DNA from: Caulobacter sp.
Lineage (GTDB): Bacteria; Pseudomonadota; Alphaproteobacteria; Caulobacterales; Caulobacteraceae
Direction of reading: 5' to 3'
Length of the DNA stretch: 64,000 nt
Assembly: GCA_030645575.1 (NCBI GenBank)
Contig: JAUSMJ010000029.1
Coordinates: forward strand, 31,111 to 95,110
The first letter of the stretch is position 1; each line of letters starts with the position of its first letter. The notes below the pieces were generated by a model. The model saw only the letters and a list, made by a program, of their open reading frames with translations. It searched no databases and was not told the DNA's origin. The position numbers and the translations under genes are program-made. Shown here piece by piece: positions 21,612 through 34,713 of the stretch.

Positions 21612-23030
21612 TCACCGGTAACACACCGCCTTCACCGCCCGGACGATCTTGTCCGGACCGGGCAGCGACAGGGCTTCCAGGTTGGCGGCGTAGGGCAGCG
21701 GGACGTCTTCCTGATGCACCCGCAGCGGCGGGGCGTCGAGGTAGTCGAAGGCGTGCTCGACGACCCGGGCGACGATCTCGGCGCCGACGCCCATCGGGCC
21801 CCAGCCTTCCTCGGCGCTGACCAGGCGATTGGTCTTGCGCACGCTTTGCAGGATCGTCTCGTGGTCCAGCGGCCGCAGCGTGCGCAGGTCGATGACCTCC
21901 GCCTCGATGCCCTCGGCGGCCAGGTCCTCGGCCGCTTTCAGGGCCAGGCCGACCATGCGGCTGTGGGCCGTGATGGTCACGTCCTTGCCCTCGCGGCGGA
22001 CCCTGGCCTTGCCGATCGGGACGACCCAGTCATCGACCTCGGGGATGTCGAACTCCACGCCGTACATCATCTCGTGCTCGAGGAAGACGACGGGGTTGGG
22101 GTCGCGGATGGCCGCCTTGAGCAGGCCCTTGGCGTCGGCGGCGTCGTAGGGCGCGATGACCTTCAGGCCGGGGATCTGGGCGTACCAGGCGCTGTAGTCC
22201 TGGCTGTGCTGGGCCCCGACCCGACTGGCCGCGCCGTTGGGACCGCGGAACACGATCGACGCCCGGATCTGGCCGCCGGACATGTAGTGCGCCTTGGCGG
22301 CGGAGTTGATGATCTGGTCGATGGCCTGCATGCCGAAGTTCCAGGTCATGAACTCGACGATGGGTTTCAGGCCGGCCATGGCCGCCCCGACGCCCAGGCC
22401 CGCGAAGCCGTGCTCGGTGATCGGGGTGTCGATGACGCGGCGGGGGCCGAATTCCTGCAGCAGTTCCCGGCTGACCTTGTAGGCGCCCTGGTACTGCGCG
22501 ACCTCCTCGCCCATCAGGAACACGTCGCCGTCGCGGCGCATCTCCTCGGCCATGGCGTCGCGCAGGGCGTCGCGCACGGTGATACGGACCATTTTGGCGC
22601 CGGCGGGGATTTCGGGATCTTGAAGCTGGACCGCCGTTGCGTCCTTCGACACGGCGCTTTGCGCCTGCTCAGGATGACGTGGAGGGGTGGGCTCGGCTTT
22701 GGCGGCAGGGGCTGCGAACCCACCCTTTACGTCATCCTGAGCAGCCGCCGCAGGCGGCGTGTCGAAGGACGCAGGGGCGCTGGCGGCGCCCTCGCCCAGC
22801 CGCGCGATCGGCGTGTTGACCTTCACATTCTCGGTCCCGGCGGGCACGAGGATCGCGCCCACGACGCCCTCATCGACGGCCTCGACCTCCATGGTCGCCT
22901 TGTCAGTCTCGATCTCGGCGATGACGTCGCCCGCCTTCACGGTGTCGCCCGCCTTCACGTGCCATTTGGCGAGGGTGCCCTCCTCCATCGTTGGAGACAG
23001 CGCGGGCATGAGAATCTCGACCGAACTCAT
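21612..23030 (-). CDS. pdhB: Pyruvate dehydrogenase E1 component subunit beta with N-terminal lipoyl domain
   Basis: Start [18 protein letters not shown]; lipoyl domain, Ala/Pro linker, E1-beta domain ([38 protein letters not shown]). Tracked ORF over-extends upstream. Confidence 0.96.
   Translation of the reverse strand: MSSVEILMPALSPTMEEGTLAKWHVKAGDTVKAGDVIAEIETDKATMEVEAVDEGVVGAILVPAGTENVKVNTPIARLGEGAASAPASFDTPPAAAAQDDVKGGFAAPAAKAEPTPPRHPEQAQSAVSKDATAVQLQDPEIPAGAKMVRITVRDALRDAMAEEMRRDGDVFLMGEEVAQYQGAYKVSRELLQEFGPRRVIDTPITEHGFAGLGVGAAMAGLKPIVEFMTWNFGMQAIDQIINSAAKAHYMSGGQIRASIVFRGPNGAASRVGAQHSQDYSAWYAQIPGLKVIAPYDAADAKGLLKAAIRDPNPVVFLEHEMMYGVEFDIPEVDDWVVPIGKARVRREGKDVTITAHSRMVGLALKAAEDLAAEGIEAEVIDLRTLRPLDHETILQSVRKTNRLVSAEEGWGPMGVGAEIVARVVEHAFDYLDAPPLRVHQEDVPLPYAANLEALSLPGPDKIVRAVKAVCYR
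22639..22773. repeat. Two inverted GTCATCCTGAG...CGAAGGACGCA repeats inside the pdhB linker
   Basis: gcgtccttcgacacggcgctttgcgcctgctcaggatgac (22639-22678) and gtcatcctgagcagccgccgcaggcggcgtgtcgaaggacgca (22731-22773). Confidence 0.9.
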
Positions 23031-23133
23031 CCTTCTTCGCTCCTGCGGAGCTTCGAAGGACAAGCCGTCCTCGGCCCCGAGTAAGAGTTGGTGTGTTGGA
23101 GGATGAATCCTCCGAAGCCTTGGCGAAGGAGGA
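23030..23133. repeat. Palindromic repeats filling the pdhA-pdhB intergenic gap
   Basis: tccttcttcgctcctgcggagcttcgaaggac and cctccgaagccttggcgaaggagga. Confidence 0.7.
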
Positions 23134-24174
23134 TCACTGCGCGGCCTCCAGATAGACGTCGGTGTACAGCTCGGACGGGTCGGGCTCGGGGCTGGTGCGG
23201 GCGAATTCGGCGGCGGCGGCGACAATGGCCTTGACCTCCGCGTCGATGACCTTCAGCTCGTCCTCGCCGACCTTGAGGCTGGCCAGTCTTTCCCGAAGGT
23301 GATCAATCGGATCGCGGGTCTTCTTGACCTCATCGACCTCTTCCTTGGTGCGGTATTTGGCCGGGTCGCTCATCGAGTGGCCGCGGTAGCGATAGGTCTT
23401 CATCTCGAGGATGTAGGGTCCCTTGCCGGACCGGGCGTGCTCGGCGGCCTTCAGCCCCGCGGCGGCGACCGCCTCGACGTCCATGCCGTCGACTTCCTCG
23501 CCCGGAATGTTGAACGACACGCCGCGCTTGTGCAGCCGGGTCTCCGACGAGGACCGCTCGATCGAGGTGCCCATGGCGTACTGGTTGTTCTCAACCACAT
23601 AGACGACCGGCAGGCTCCACAGCTCGGCCATGTTGAAGCTCTCGTAGACCTGGCCCTGGTTGGCCGCCCCGTCGCCGAAGTAGGTGAAGCTGACCGCGCC
23701 GTCGCCGCGATACTTGTCGGCCAGGGCCAGGCCGGTGCCCAGGCTGACCTGGGCTCCGACGATGCCGTGGCCGCCGTAAAAGCCCTCGGCGGTCGAGAAC
23801 ATGTGCATCGAGCCGCCCTTGCCCTTCGACGAGCCGCCGGCCCGGCCGGTCAGCTCGGCCATGACCGCGTTCGGGTCCATGCCCGCGGCCAGCATGTGGC
23901 CGTGGTCGCGGTAGCCGGTGATGATCTGGTCGCCGGGCCTGCGGATGGCGTCCATGCCCACCGCGATGGCTTCCTGGCCGATGTAGAGGTGGCAGAAGCC
24001 GCCGATCAGCCCCATGCCGTACAGCTGGCCGGCCCGTTCCTCGAACCGGCGGATGAGCAGCATGTCGCGATAGAACTTGAGCAGCCGCGCCCGCGACGCG
24101 CCCTTAAGGCTTGAATTGACAACGTTGTCAGCGGCCTTCCCCGAAGTTGTTTCCGCTTTACGCGCCCGCGCCAT
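23134..24174 (-). CDS. pdhA: Pyruvate dehydrogenase E1 component subunit alpha
   Basis: 346 aa; [54 protein letters not shown]. Confidence 0.97.
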   Translation of the reverse strand: MARARKAETTSGKAADNVVNSSLKGASRARLLKFYRDMLLIRRFEERAGQLYGMGLIGGFCHLYIGQEAIAVGMDAIRRPGDQIITGYRDHGHMLAAGMDPNAVMAELTGRAGGSSKGKGGSMHMFSTAEGFYGGHGIVGAQVSLGTGLALADKYRGDGAVSFTYFGDGAANQGQVYESFNMAELWSLPVVYVVENNQYAMGTSIERSSSETRLHKRGVSFNIPGEEVDGMDVEAVAAAGLKAAEHARSGKGPYILEMKTYRYRGHSMSDPAKYRTKEEVDEVKKTRDPIDHLRERLASLKVGEDELKVIDAEVKAIVAAAAEFARTSPEPDPSELYTDVYLEAAQ

Positions 24175-24250
24175 CGCATGCTCCCTTGGATCGTCTCATT
24201 CGCGGCCAGTCCGTCCCTCGCTGAGCGCCGGGATGGAAAACCGCCCCCGG

Positions 24251-24547
24251 TCAGGGCTTGGTGCGGATCACATAATCTTTGGGGTCCGCGAATCCCAGCA
24301 AAGACCGCGCGCGTTCCTCAAGAAGGTCCGCCGACAGGCTTCCGTCGCGTAATAGCCGGGCCCGGGCCTCCAGGTCCACCCTGCGACCGTGCAGATCGGC
24401 CAGTTCGCGCGTTCTTTCGGCAAGCAGCGCCCGCCGTTGCGATCCCAGCAGCAATCCGCGTTCCCCGGTCAGGCCGTGGAACACGAAGTAGACGATCAGC
24501 CCGAGCAGGGCGATGGTCGGAAGAAGGGGCTGCAGGCGTTGGAACAC
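24251..24547 (-). CDS. Septum formation initiator family protein (FtsB/DivIC-like)
   Basis: 98 aa; one TM then coiled coil (LLAERTRELADLHGRRVDLEARARLL), ARSLLGFADPKDYVI; adjacent to pdhA/eno. Confidence 0.85.
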   Translation of the reverse strand: MFQRLQPLLPTIALLGLIVYFVFHGLTGERGLLLGSQRRALLAERTRELADLHGRRVDLEARARLLRDGSLSADLLEERARSLLGFADPKDYVIRTKP

Positions 24548-24623
24548 GCTGGCGAATCCGGGCGGCGGTACGGAGGCGACTTTGGTGTGGTGTGGTTAAG
24601 GGGTCGCTAATCTTCGGGGCCTT

Positions 24624-24777
24624 GCTCCCCGCTTCGCGGGGAGCTGTCAGGCGGAGCCTGACTGAGGGGCGGCGCCAGCGGCAGACGGTGAGCCAGAACG
24701 CGGCTATTCACCGATCGTTGGCGCAGCCCCCTCCACCGCGCTCCGCGCGGTCCCCCTCCCCACTGCGTGGGGAGGAT
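24624..24777. repeat. Composite palindromic repeat, intergenic copy
   Basis: gctccccgcttcgcggggagctgtcaggcggagcctgactgaggggc + spacer + gccccctccaccgcgctccgcgcggtccccctccccactgcgtggggaggat. Confidence 0.88.
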
Positions 24778-24782
24778 TGAGG

Positions 24783-27132
<2,350 letters not shown>

Positions 27133-27144
27133 CTGCCCTCGCGA

Positions 27145-28080
27145 CTAAGCCAGCCAGATCTGCGGATCGGCCGCGACGCGGAACATCACCCGCTTGCGGC
27201 CGTAGTCCATCTCCACCCGCGAGAACAGCCGCAGCACGTTGACCCCCAGCAGGATGGTCGGCCGGTCGGCCATGCCCCACTGCTTGAACAGGTCCAGGTC
27301 GCTGATCAGCACCGGGATGTCATTGAACCGCAGCCCGCCCAGGCGCACCGAATCGAGCACGCGCAGCTCGCCGGTCGCCTGGTGGCTGGTCACGCCATAG
27401 AGCGGCACCGTCTGGCCCTCCGTGCGCCAGCCGCCGCGCGAGCGGATCGACTCGGCCAGGGCCCGGTTGGCGATACTCATGCCCGCGCCCGAATCGATGA
27501 AGGCGGCGACCGGCGCGCCGTTGGCGTTGGCGTCGATGACCACCAGCCGGCCGAACCGGTCGCGGGCGGAGACGAAGGCGTCGCGCCGGGTCGAGTTGGG
27601 ATAGAAGGCCCCGGAGGCGGCGAGGATCTCCAGCTTCCGTTCGCGGAAATCCATCACCAGCCGCCGTTTGGCCAGCGCGTCCACGCCGAGCAGGCCATCG
27701 ACGCCCAGCCGCTCGCGCGGCAGCACCGGCAGGTCGAGGCTGTTGAGCGTGATCTTGCCCAGATTGATCGGCGGCGCCTTGACCGTGCGCGTCAGTTCCG
27801 AGCCGGTGATGCCCTGGACCATGACGTCGCGGCCCGGCGGCAGGCCCAGCTGCTCGGCCACGTCCTGGGACAGCACCGTGCGGTCCGCCCCGGTATCGAC
27901 CACGAAATGGAACGGGCCCTGGTCGCCGATGGTCACCGGAATGGTCAGGCGGTCATAGCGGTCCTGGCCCGCGCCGATGGTCTCTTCAGAATCCGGCGGC
28001 GGCGTGTCCCGGGCGAACGCCAGGCGGGGGGACAGGGCGCCCGCGGCCAAGGCCAGAGCAAGGTATCGACGGCTCAGCAT
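27145..28080 (-). CDS. Retropepsin-like aspartic protease family protein, signal peptide
   Basis: FHFVVDTGADRTVLSQDVAEQLG and VAAFIDSGAGMSIANRAL active-site motifs. Confidence 0.85.
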   Translation of the reverse strand: MLSRRYLALALAAGALSPRLAFARDTPPPDSEETIGAGQDRYDRLTIPVTIGDQGPFHFVVDTGADRTVLSQDVAEQLGLPPGRDVMVQGITGSELTRTVKAPPINLGKITLNSLDLPVLPRERLGVDGLLGVDALAKRRLVMDFRERKLEILAASGAFYPNSTRRDAFVSARDRFGRLVVIDANANGAPVAAFIDSGAGMSIANRALAESIRSRGGWRTEGQTVPLYGVTSHQATGELRVLDSVRLGGLRFNDIPVLISDLDLFKQWGMADRPTILLGVNVLRLFSRVEMDYGRKRVMFRVAADPQIWLA

Positions 28081-28148
28081 GGGGTCCTCCCCCCTTGATT
28101 TGAAAGGAGGATAGCACGAAGCCGACCGGTCGGTCGCTCAAATGCGAA

Positions 28149-28178
28149 CGGCGCCCGGAGGGGTTGCCCCGGGCGCCG
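28149..28178 (-). terminator. Hairpin downstream of rpmF
   Basis: cggcgcccggaggggttgccccgggcgccg. Confidence 0.55.
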
Positions 28179-28208
28179 TCGAAACTCGTCGGAAGGCCGT
28201 GGAAGCGG

Positions 28209-28391
28209 CTAGTCTTCCTTGGGCGTGATGACCTGGCGGCCGCCGTACATGCCGGTCTTCAGATCGACATGGTGCGGACGGCGCAGCTCGCCGGTGTCCT
28301 TGTCCTCGACGTAGCTGTTCGCGCCCAGGGCGTGGTGCGAGCGGCGCATGTTGCGACGCGACGGAGAGACTTTGCGTTTGGGAACGGCCAT
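28209..28391 (-). CDS. rpmF: 50S ribosomal protein L32
   Basis: [43 protein letters not shown]. Confidence 0.97.
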   Translation of the reverse strand: MAVPKRKVSPSRRNMRRSHHALGANSYVEDKDTGELRRPHHVDLKTGMYGGRQVITPKED

Positions 28392-28496
28392 CGGAGTAAC
28401 TCTGCTCGCTGAGCATGAAAACGGTGACGGCGGCCGTCGGGCCGCCGCGTGAGGGCGGGTATATGCCGGAAAGCGCCCGGGGTTTCAAGGGCGACC

Positions 28497-28793
28497 TCAG
28501 CCGCCCAGCCGCGAAAGGTGCTCCATCCGCTCGTGAAGCACCCGCAGGACGGACACGGTCTCGGCCTCATCGCGATAGAAGATGATATGTCGCCCAACGC
28601 GCAGCCTGCGGAGATCGGGTTTTTCGGGCCCGAACACCGCGCCGACGGCCGGGTTGTCTCCTATCCGCTTGAGGCCGGCCGCGAGGGCGGCGAGGTATCG
28701 GGCTGTTCGCTCCTCACCCCATTCGCCTCGACTGACCGTCGCGATCAGCTGTGTGTCCCGCCGAGCCCGCGCCGAGAGCCTGACCGGCTTCAC
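28497..28793 (-). CDS. parE: ParE/RelE-superfamily toxin
   Basis: LSARARRDTQLIATVSRGEWGEERTARYLAALAAGLKRIGDNPAVG...RRLRVGRHIIFYRDEAETVSVLRVLHERMEH. Confidence 0.9.
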   Translation of the reverse strand: MKPVRLSARARRDTQLIATVSRGEWGEERTARYLAALAAGLKRIGDNPAVGAVFGPEKPDLRRLRVGRHIIFYRDEAETVSVLRVLHERMEHLSRLGG

Positions 28794-29029
28794 AGGGCGG
28801 CGAAAAAGGCGTCGATTTCCTCGGGCGTGCTGAGCGTCAGGTAGCGCCCTGCCCGGATGTCGGCTTCGCCTTCCTCAACAGCGCCGATCAGCGCGCCGCG
28901 CCGATCCGAATCGCGCTGTTCAAGCAGATAGAGCGCGTCGGCGACCACATCGGCTTCGTCGCGATACCCGCCCGCGGCGACTTTCTCGCGGATGAACTGC
29001 TCCAGTTTCGGGGTCAGGATCACGGACAT
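28790..29029 (-). CDS. parD: ParD-family antitoxin
   Basis: MSVILTPKLEQFIREKVAAGGYRDEADVVADALYLLEQRD; overlaps the toxin start by 4 nt. Confidence 0.9.
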   Translation of the reverse strand: MSVILTPKLEQFIREKVAAGGYRDEADVVADALYLLEQRDSDRRGALIGAVEEGEADIRAGRYLTLSTPEEIDAFFAAL

Positions 29030-29065
29030 GCCGCATGATATCCCGGAACGACCGCCCGTCCAGCA

Positions 29066-30775
<1,710 letters not shown>

Positions 30776-31192
30776 TTAATTGCTCGGCGGGGTTCCGGCC
30801 GGGGCCGGGCCGCCCAGGGCGTCATCGACGGCCGAACCCGGAGTCGATGACGACTGGGCCGGAAGGCCGCGAACCTGGGGCGTCGGCGCCGCGCCGGTCG
30901 GGGCCGTCGGCGCGACGGGCTTGATCGCCTCGATGTCGCCACGGCCGACGATCGAGGAGCCGGCGCGCTCGCGGCCCTGCAGGATCGTCAGACCCACGCA
31001 CAGAATCAGGAAGATCGTGAACAGGGTCCAGGTCGCCCGGGTCAGCAGGTCGCCCTGGCCGCGGGCGGTCATGAAGCCCGACGGGCCGCCCCCCATGCCC
31101 AGCGCGCCGCCCTCGGAGCGCTGCAGCAGAACCGCCACGCCCAGCAGCGCGGCGACGATGATCTGGATCGTGAGCAGGATGTTCAGCAGCAT
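30776..31192 (-). CDS. secG: Preprotein translocase subunit SecG
   Basis: LLTIQIIVAALLGVAVLLQRSEGGALGMGGGPSGFMTARGQGDLLTRATWTL. Confidence 0.93.
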   Translation of the reverse strand: MLLNILLTIQIIVAALLGVAVLLQRSEGGALGMGGGPSGFMTARGQGDLLTRATWTLFTIFLILCVGLTILQGRERAGSSIVGRGDIEAIKPVAPTAPTGAAPTPQVRGLPAQSSSTPGSAVDDALGGPAPAGTPPSN

Positions 31193-31307
31193 TGCGATCT
31201 TCAGGGTCCGTGCGGCGCGGCGGCGCCCGGTCGAAACAAGCCGGCCCCTCTAGCACCACGCGGGCGACCACGCCATAGCTGGGCATAGTTCCCATCTGTG
31301 CAAGTCC

Positions 31308-31823
31308 ATGATTCTCGAAACAGCGCGTCTCAAGCTCACGCCCGTCACGGCCGAGGATGGCCCCCTGATCCATCCGATCATGGCCGACCCGGGGGTCATG
31401 GCGCACATGGACAGCATGGCCATCGACGATCCGGACGTGGTCAGCGCCTTCATCGGCGGCCAGCTGATCGAGATGGCCAACGAAGAGGCCTTCTACTGGT
31501 CGGTCCGGCTCAGCGACGACGGGCGCTACCTTGGCAGCGTCGATCTGTCGGACATCGACTGGCGCCACCACCGGGCCGAGGTCGGCTTCATTCTGGGCAA
31601 GGATTCCTGGGGTCGGGGTTACGGCTTCGAGGCCATGCAGGCGGTCCTGGGCCACGCCGCCACACTGGGTTTCAAGCGATTGTGGGCCCGCACCCATGTC
31701 GGCAACATCGCTTCGGAGTCGCTGTTGCGCAAGCTGGGCTTCGAGGAGGAAGGCTATCTGCGCGGCCATGTCGATCGCGAAGGCGAGCGCCGCGACTGCC
31801 GGCTGTGGGGGTTGCTGCTGTAG
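31308..31823 (+). CDS. GNAT family N-acetyltransferase (RimJ/RimL-like)
   Basis: MILETARLKLTPVTAEDGPLIHPIM...RAEVGFILGKDSWGRGYGFEAMQAVLGHAATLGFKRLWARTHVGNIASESLLRKLGF. Confidence 0.9.
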   Translation: MILETARLKLTPVTAEDGPLIHPIMADPGVMAHMDSMAIDDPDVVSAFIGGQLIEMANEEAFYWSVRLSDDGRYLGSVDLSDIDWRHHRAEVGFILGKDSWGRGYGFEAMQAVLGHAATLGFKRLWARTHVGNIASESLLRKLGFEEEGYLRGHVDREGERRDCRLWGLLL

Positions 31824-31828
31824 GCGCA

Positions 31829-31855
31829 GGGACACGCACTGAAGTGCATGTCCCC
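31829..31855. repeat. Palindromic REP-like element, same family as 9855
   Basis: gggacacgcactgaagtgcatgtcccc. Confidence 0.8.
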
Positions 31856-31863
31856 GTGCAAGT

Positions 31864-32613
31864 TCAAGCCGCCCCGATGATCCCGAGGAAGTCGATCGCC
31901 TTCAGCGAGGCGCCGCCCACCAGGGCGCCGCCGACGTCGCGCAGCCGCAGGATGTCGGCCGCGTTCGACGGCTTCACCGAGCCGCCGTAGAGGATCGGAA
32001 CGCGCTGGCCGTGCGGCCCGAACATCTCGGCCAACACGCCGCGAATCGCGACGTGGACCTCCTCGATCTGTTCCAGGGTCGGCGTCAGCCCGGTGCCGAT
32101 GGCCCAGACCGGCTCATAGGCCACGGCGAACGGCTTGCCGGCCAGGACCTCGGGCAGAGATCCCCTCACCTGCCCGGTGACCACCGCCAGCGTGCGGCCC
32201 GCCTCGCGCTCGGCCAATGTCTCGCCGACGCAGACGATCGGCTCCAGCCCCGCCCGGTGGGCGGCGCCGGCCTTGGCGGCCACCAGGGCGTCGCTCTCAC
32301 CATAGCCCGCGCGGCGCTCGGAATGGCCCAGGATGACCAGGGTCGCGCCCGCGTCGGCCAGCATCTCGGCGGCGATGTCGCCGGTAAAGGCGCCGGCCAG
32401 CTCGGCCCGGCAGTCCTGGCCGCCGACCTCGACGCCCATGCCGCCCAGCGCCTCGGCCAGGCGGTGCACCAGCGTCGCCGGCGGACAGATGGCCACCCGG
32501 GCGCCGGGCGGATGGGCATCGACGGCCGCGGCCACGGCGCGGGCCTCGTCCAGCGACGAGCCCAGCCCGTTCATCTTCCAGTTTCCGGCGATCAGCGGTC
32601 GCAAGGCGGTCAT
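31864..32613 (-). CDS. tpiA: Triosephosphate isomerase
   Basis: MTALRPLIAGNWKMNG...VAYEPVWAIGTGLTPT...ILYGGSVKPSNA. Confidence 0.96.
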   Translation of the reverse strand: MTALRPLIAGNWKMNGLGSSLDEARAVAAAVDAHPPGARVAICPPATLVHRLAEALGGMGVEVGGQDCRAELAGAFTGDIAAEMLADAGATLVILGHSERRAGYGESDALVAAKAGAAHRAGLEPIVCVGETLAEREAGRTLAVVTGQVRGSLPEVLAGKPFAVAYEPVWAIGTGLTPTLEQIEEVHVAIRGVLAEMFGPHGQRVPILYGGSVKPSNAADILRLRDVGGALVGGASLKAIDFLGIIGAA

Positions 32614-32772
32614 CAACAGCACCCCGTCATTCGGATTTTCCGTCCCGCGCCCTACGCGAAGGCGCGCGCCCTGTCACGCCGCATCGGCGCCACGCTTGCG
32701 GGGTTGGATGCGCCTCCACTATACCGCCCGGGCGGCGCAAACGCTCCGCGCTCCTCAAGGGTCTGTCCTTTC

Positions 32773-34713
32773 ATGCTCGCCTTTATGCGGAAGTTCGCCA
32801 AATCCTGGCTCGCCCTGCTGCTGTTCGTCCCGCTGCTGATCGGCTTCGCCGTGTTCGGCGTGAACCGGGACATCCTCGGCGGCGGCCCGGCCAACTATGT
32901 CGTCAAGGTCGGCGGCCGCACGGTCACCGCTCTTGATTTCCGGCGCGAGTTCGACCGCGAGAAAGAACAGCTGGAGCAGCGCTTCCAACAGACGATCTCG
33001 CCGGACCTGGCCATGCAGGAGGGGCTGGACCGGCGCGTCCTCGAGCAGCTGGCGTTCCGCGAATCCCTCAACGAGCTGCTGGCCAAGCTCGGCCTGCGCG
33101 CGTCCGACACGATGCTGAAGGACGTGGTCCGCAATGAACCGCGCTTCTTCGACCCGGTGACCGGCAAGTTCGACCAGGCTCGTTTCAACGCCGTGCTGGC
33201 CGAGAACAAGCTGACGCCGCCGCAGTTCGACAAGGTCGTCAGCGACGGCATGCGGCGCAATCAGTTCGTCGCCGCGGCGGGGGCGGGCCTGCAGGCCCCG
33301 CGCGCCTATTCGGCCGTCGGCGGCCTGTTCGCTCTCGAGCAGCGCGACCTGGCCTATTTCGTCGTCACGCCCGCCAGCGTCGGCCCGGCCCCCCAGCCGA
33401 CCGAGGCGGAGATCGCCGCCTTCATCAAGCAGAACGCCGCCCAGCTGACCCTGCCGGAATTCCGCGCCTTCACCGTGGTGCGCTTCACCGCCAAGGATTT
33501 CGAGACGGCCGTCGCGGTCAGCGAAGCCGATGTGCAGAAGCAGTTCGACTTCATGAAGGACAGCCTGTCCAAGCCCGAGCTGCGGACGGTGGTGCAGATT
33601 CCGGCCAAGGACGCCGGCCAGGCCGCCGCCATCGCCGCGCGCCTTCAGAAGGGCGAGGCTCCCGACGCGGTGGCCAAGGCCTACGGCGTGACGGCCGTCG
33701 ATTACGCCGACAAGCCCCGCTCGTCGTTCTTCGATCCGGCCATCGCCACGGCCGCCTTTTCCCTGCCCCAGGGCGGCGTCAGCAGCCCGGTGAAGGGCCA
33801 GTTCGGCCTGGCGGTGGTCAAGGTGACCGCCATCACGCCGGGCGTGACGGCCACGCTGGCCGAGCACCGCGCCGAGATCGAGGCCAAGATCCGGGGCGAC
33901 CTCGCCGGGGCGAAGATCTCCGACCTGTCGAAGGCCTACGAGGACGCGCACGAGGCCGGCGCCACCCTGCCCGAGGCGGCCCGCAAGGCCGGCGCCCCCA
34001 CCAGCGTCCAGGCGCCGGTGACGGCCGACGGCCGCGGCATGGACGGCAAGCCCGTCCCCGGCATCTCGCCACTGATCCTCAAGGCCGTGTTCGAACTGCC
34101 CCAGGGCGGCGAGAGCGACATCCAGGAGGCCGGCGAGGGCGAATACTTCGCCGTGCGGGTTGATCGCATCGTGCCGCCGGCCATGCCGCCGATGGCGACG
34201 ATCCGGCCGGAGCTGGTCCGGACCATGATCCTCAAGCGCCAGGCCGACCGCATGAAGGCCCGCGCCGAGGAACTGTCCGCCCGCGTCCGCAAGGGCGAGT
34301 CGATCGAGGCGGTGGCCGCCTCGTCCGGCGCGACCGTGGTGCGCGTCAACGCGATCAGCCGCGCCACGCTCCAGGCCCATCAGGCGCTTGGCCGCGAACT
34401 GGTCGGCGGCGCCCTCGGATCGAAGAAGGGCGCGCCATTCACCGCCAGCGCGCCGAACTTCAGCGTCGCCGTGGCCGTGGTCACCGCGATCCGCGCCGGC
34501 GAGCCGCAGCAGGTCGCCCAGGCCACCGAGCAGGCCCGCGCCCAGTTCACCCAGGAGCTGTTCAGCGACATCGGCGACTCGGCCAGCCGCTACGCCCGCA
34601 CCCGGCTGAAGGCGAAGACCGATCTCACCCGCGCCCGCATCGCCATCGGCGTCGATCCGGCGGTGGCCGCCAAGGGCCAGGGCGAGGCGGCGCCGGCAGG
34701 CAAGGGCCAGTGA
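32773..34713 (+). CDS. SurA N-terminal domain / PpiD-like peptidyl-prolyl isomerase, membrane anchored
   Basis: MLAFMRKFAKSWLALLLFVPLLIGFAVFGVNRDIL; parvulin-like region with FDPAIATAAFSLPQGGVSSPVKGQFGLAVVKV. Confidence 0.88.
   Translation: MLAFMRKFAKSWLALLLFVPLLIGFAVFGVNRDILGGGPANYVVKVGGRTVTALDFRREFDREKEQLEQRFQQTISPDLAMQEGLDRRVLEQLAFRESLNELLAKLGLRASDTMLKDVVRNEPRFFDPVTGKFDQARFNAVLAENKLTPPQFDKVVSDGMRRNQFVAAAGAGLQAPRAYSAVGGLFALEQRDLAYFVVTPASVGPAPQPTEAEIAAFIKQNAAQLTLPEFRAFTVVRFTAKDFETAVAVSEADVQKQFDFMKDSLSKPELRTVVQIPAKDAGQAAAIAARLQKGEAPDAVAKAYGVTAVDYADKPRSSFFDPAIATAAFSLPQGGVSSPVKGQFGLAVVKVTAITPGVTATLAEHRAEIEAKIRGDLAGAKISDLSKAYEDAHEAGATLPEAARKAGAPTSVQAPVTADGRGMDGKPVPGISPLILKAVFELPQGGESDIQEAGEGEYFAVRVDRIVPPAMPPMATIRPELVRTMILKRQADRMKARAEELSARVRKGESIEAVAASSGATVVRVNAISRATLQAHQALGRELVGGALGSKKGAPFTASAPNFSVAVAVVTAIRAGEPQQVAQATEQARAQFTQELFSDIGDSASRYARTRLKAKTDLTRARIAIGVDPAVAAKGQGEAAPAGKGQ

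Noticed and set aside
21612-23225. 537-aa version of PdhB with N-terminal extension
   Set aside because: The extension is translated repeat DNA and pdhA coding region; the lipoyl domain start [13 protein letters not shown] at 23030 is standard.
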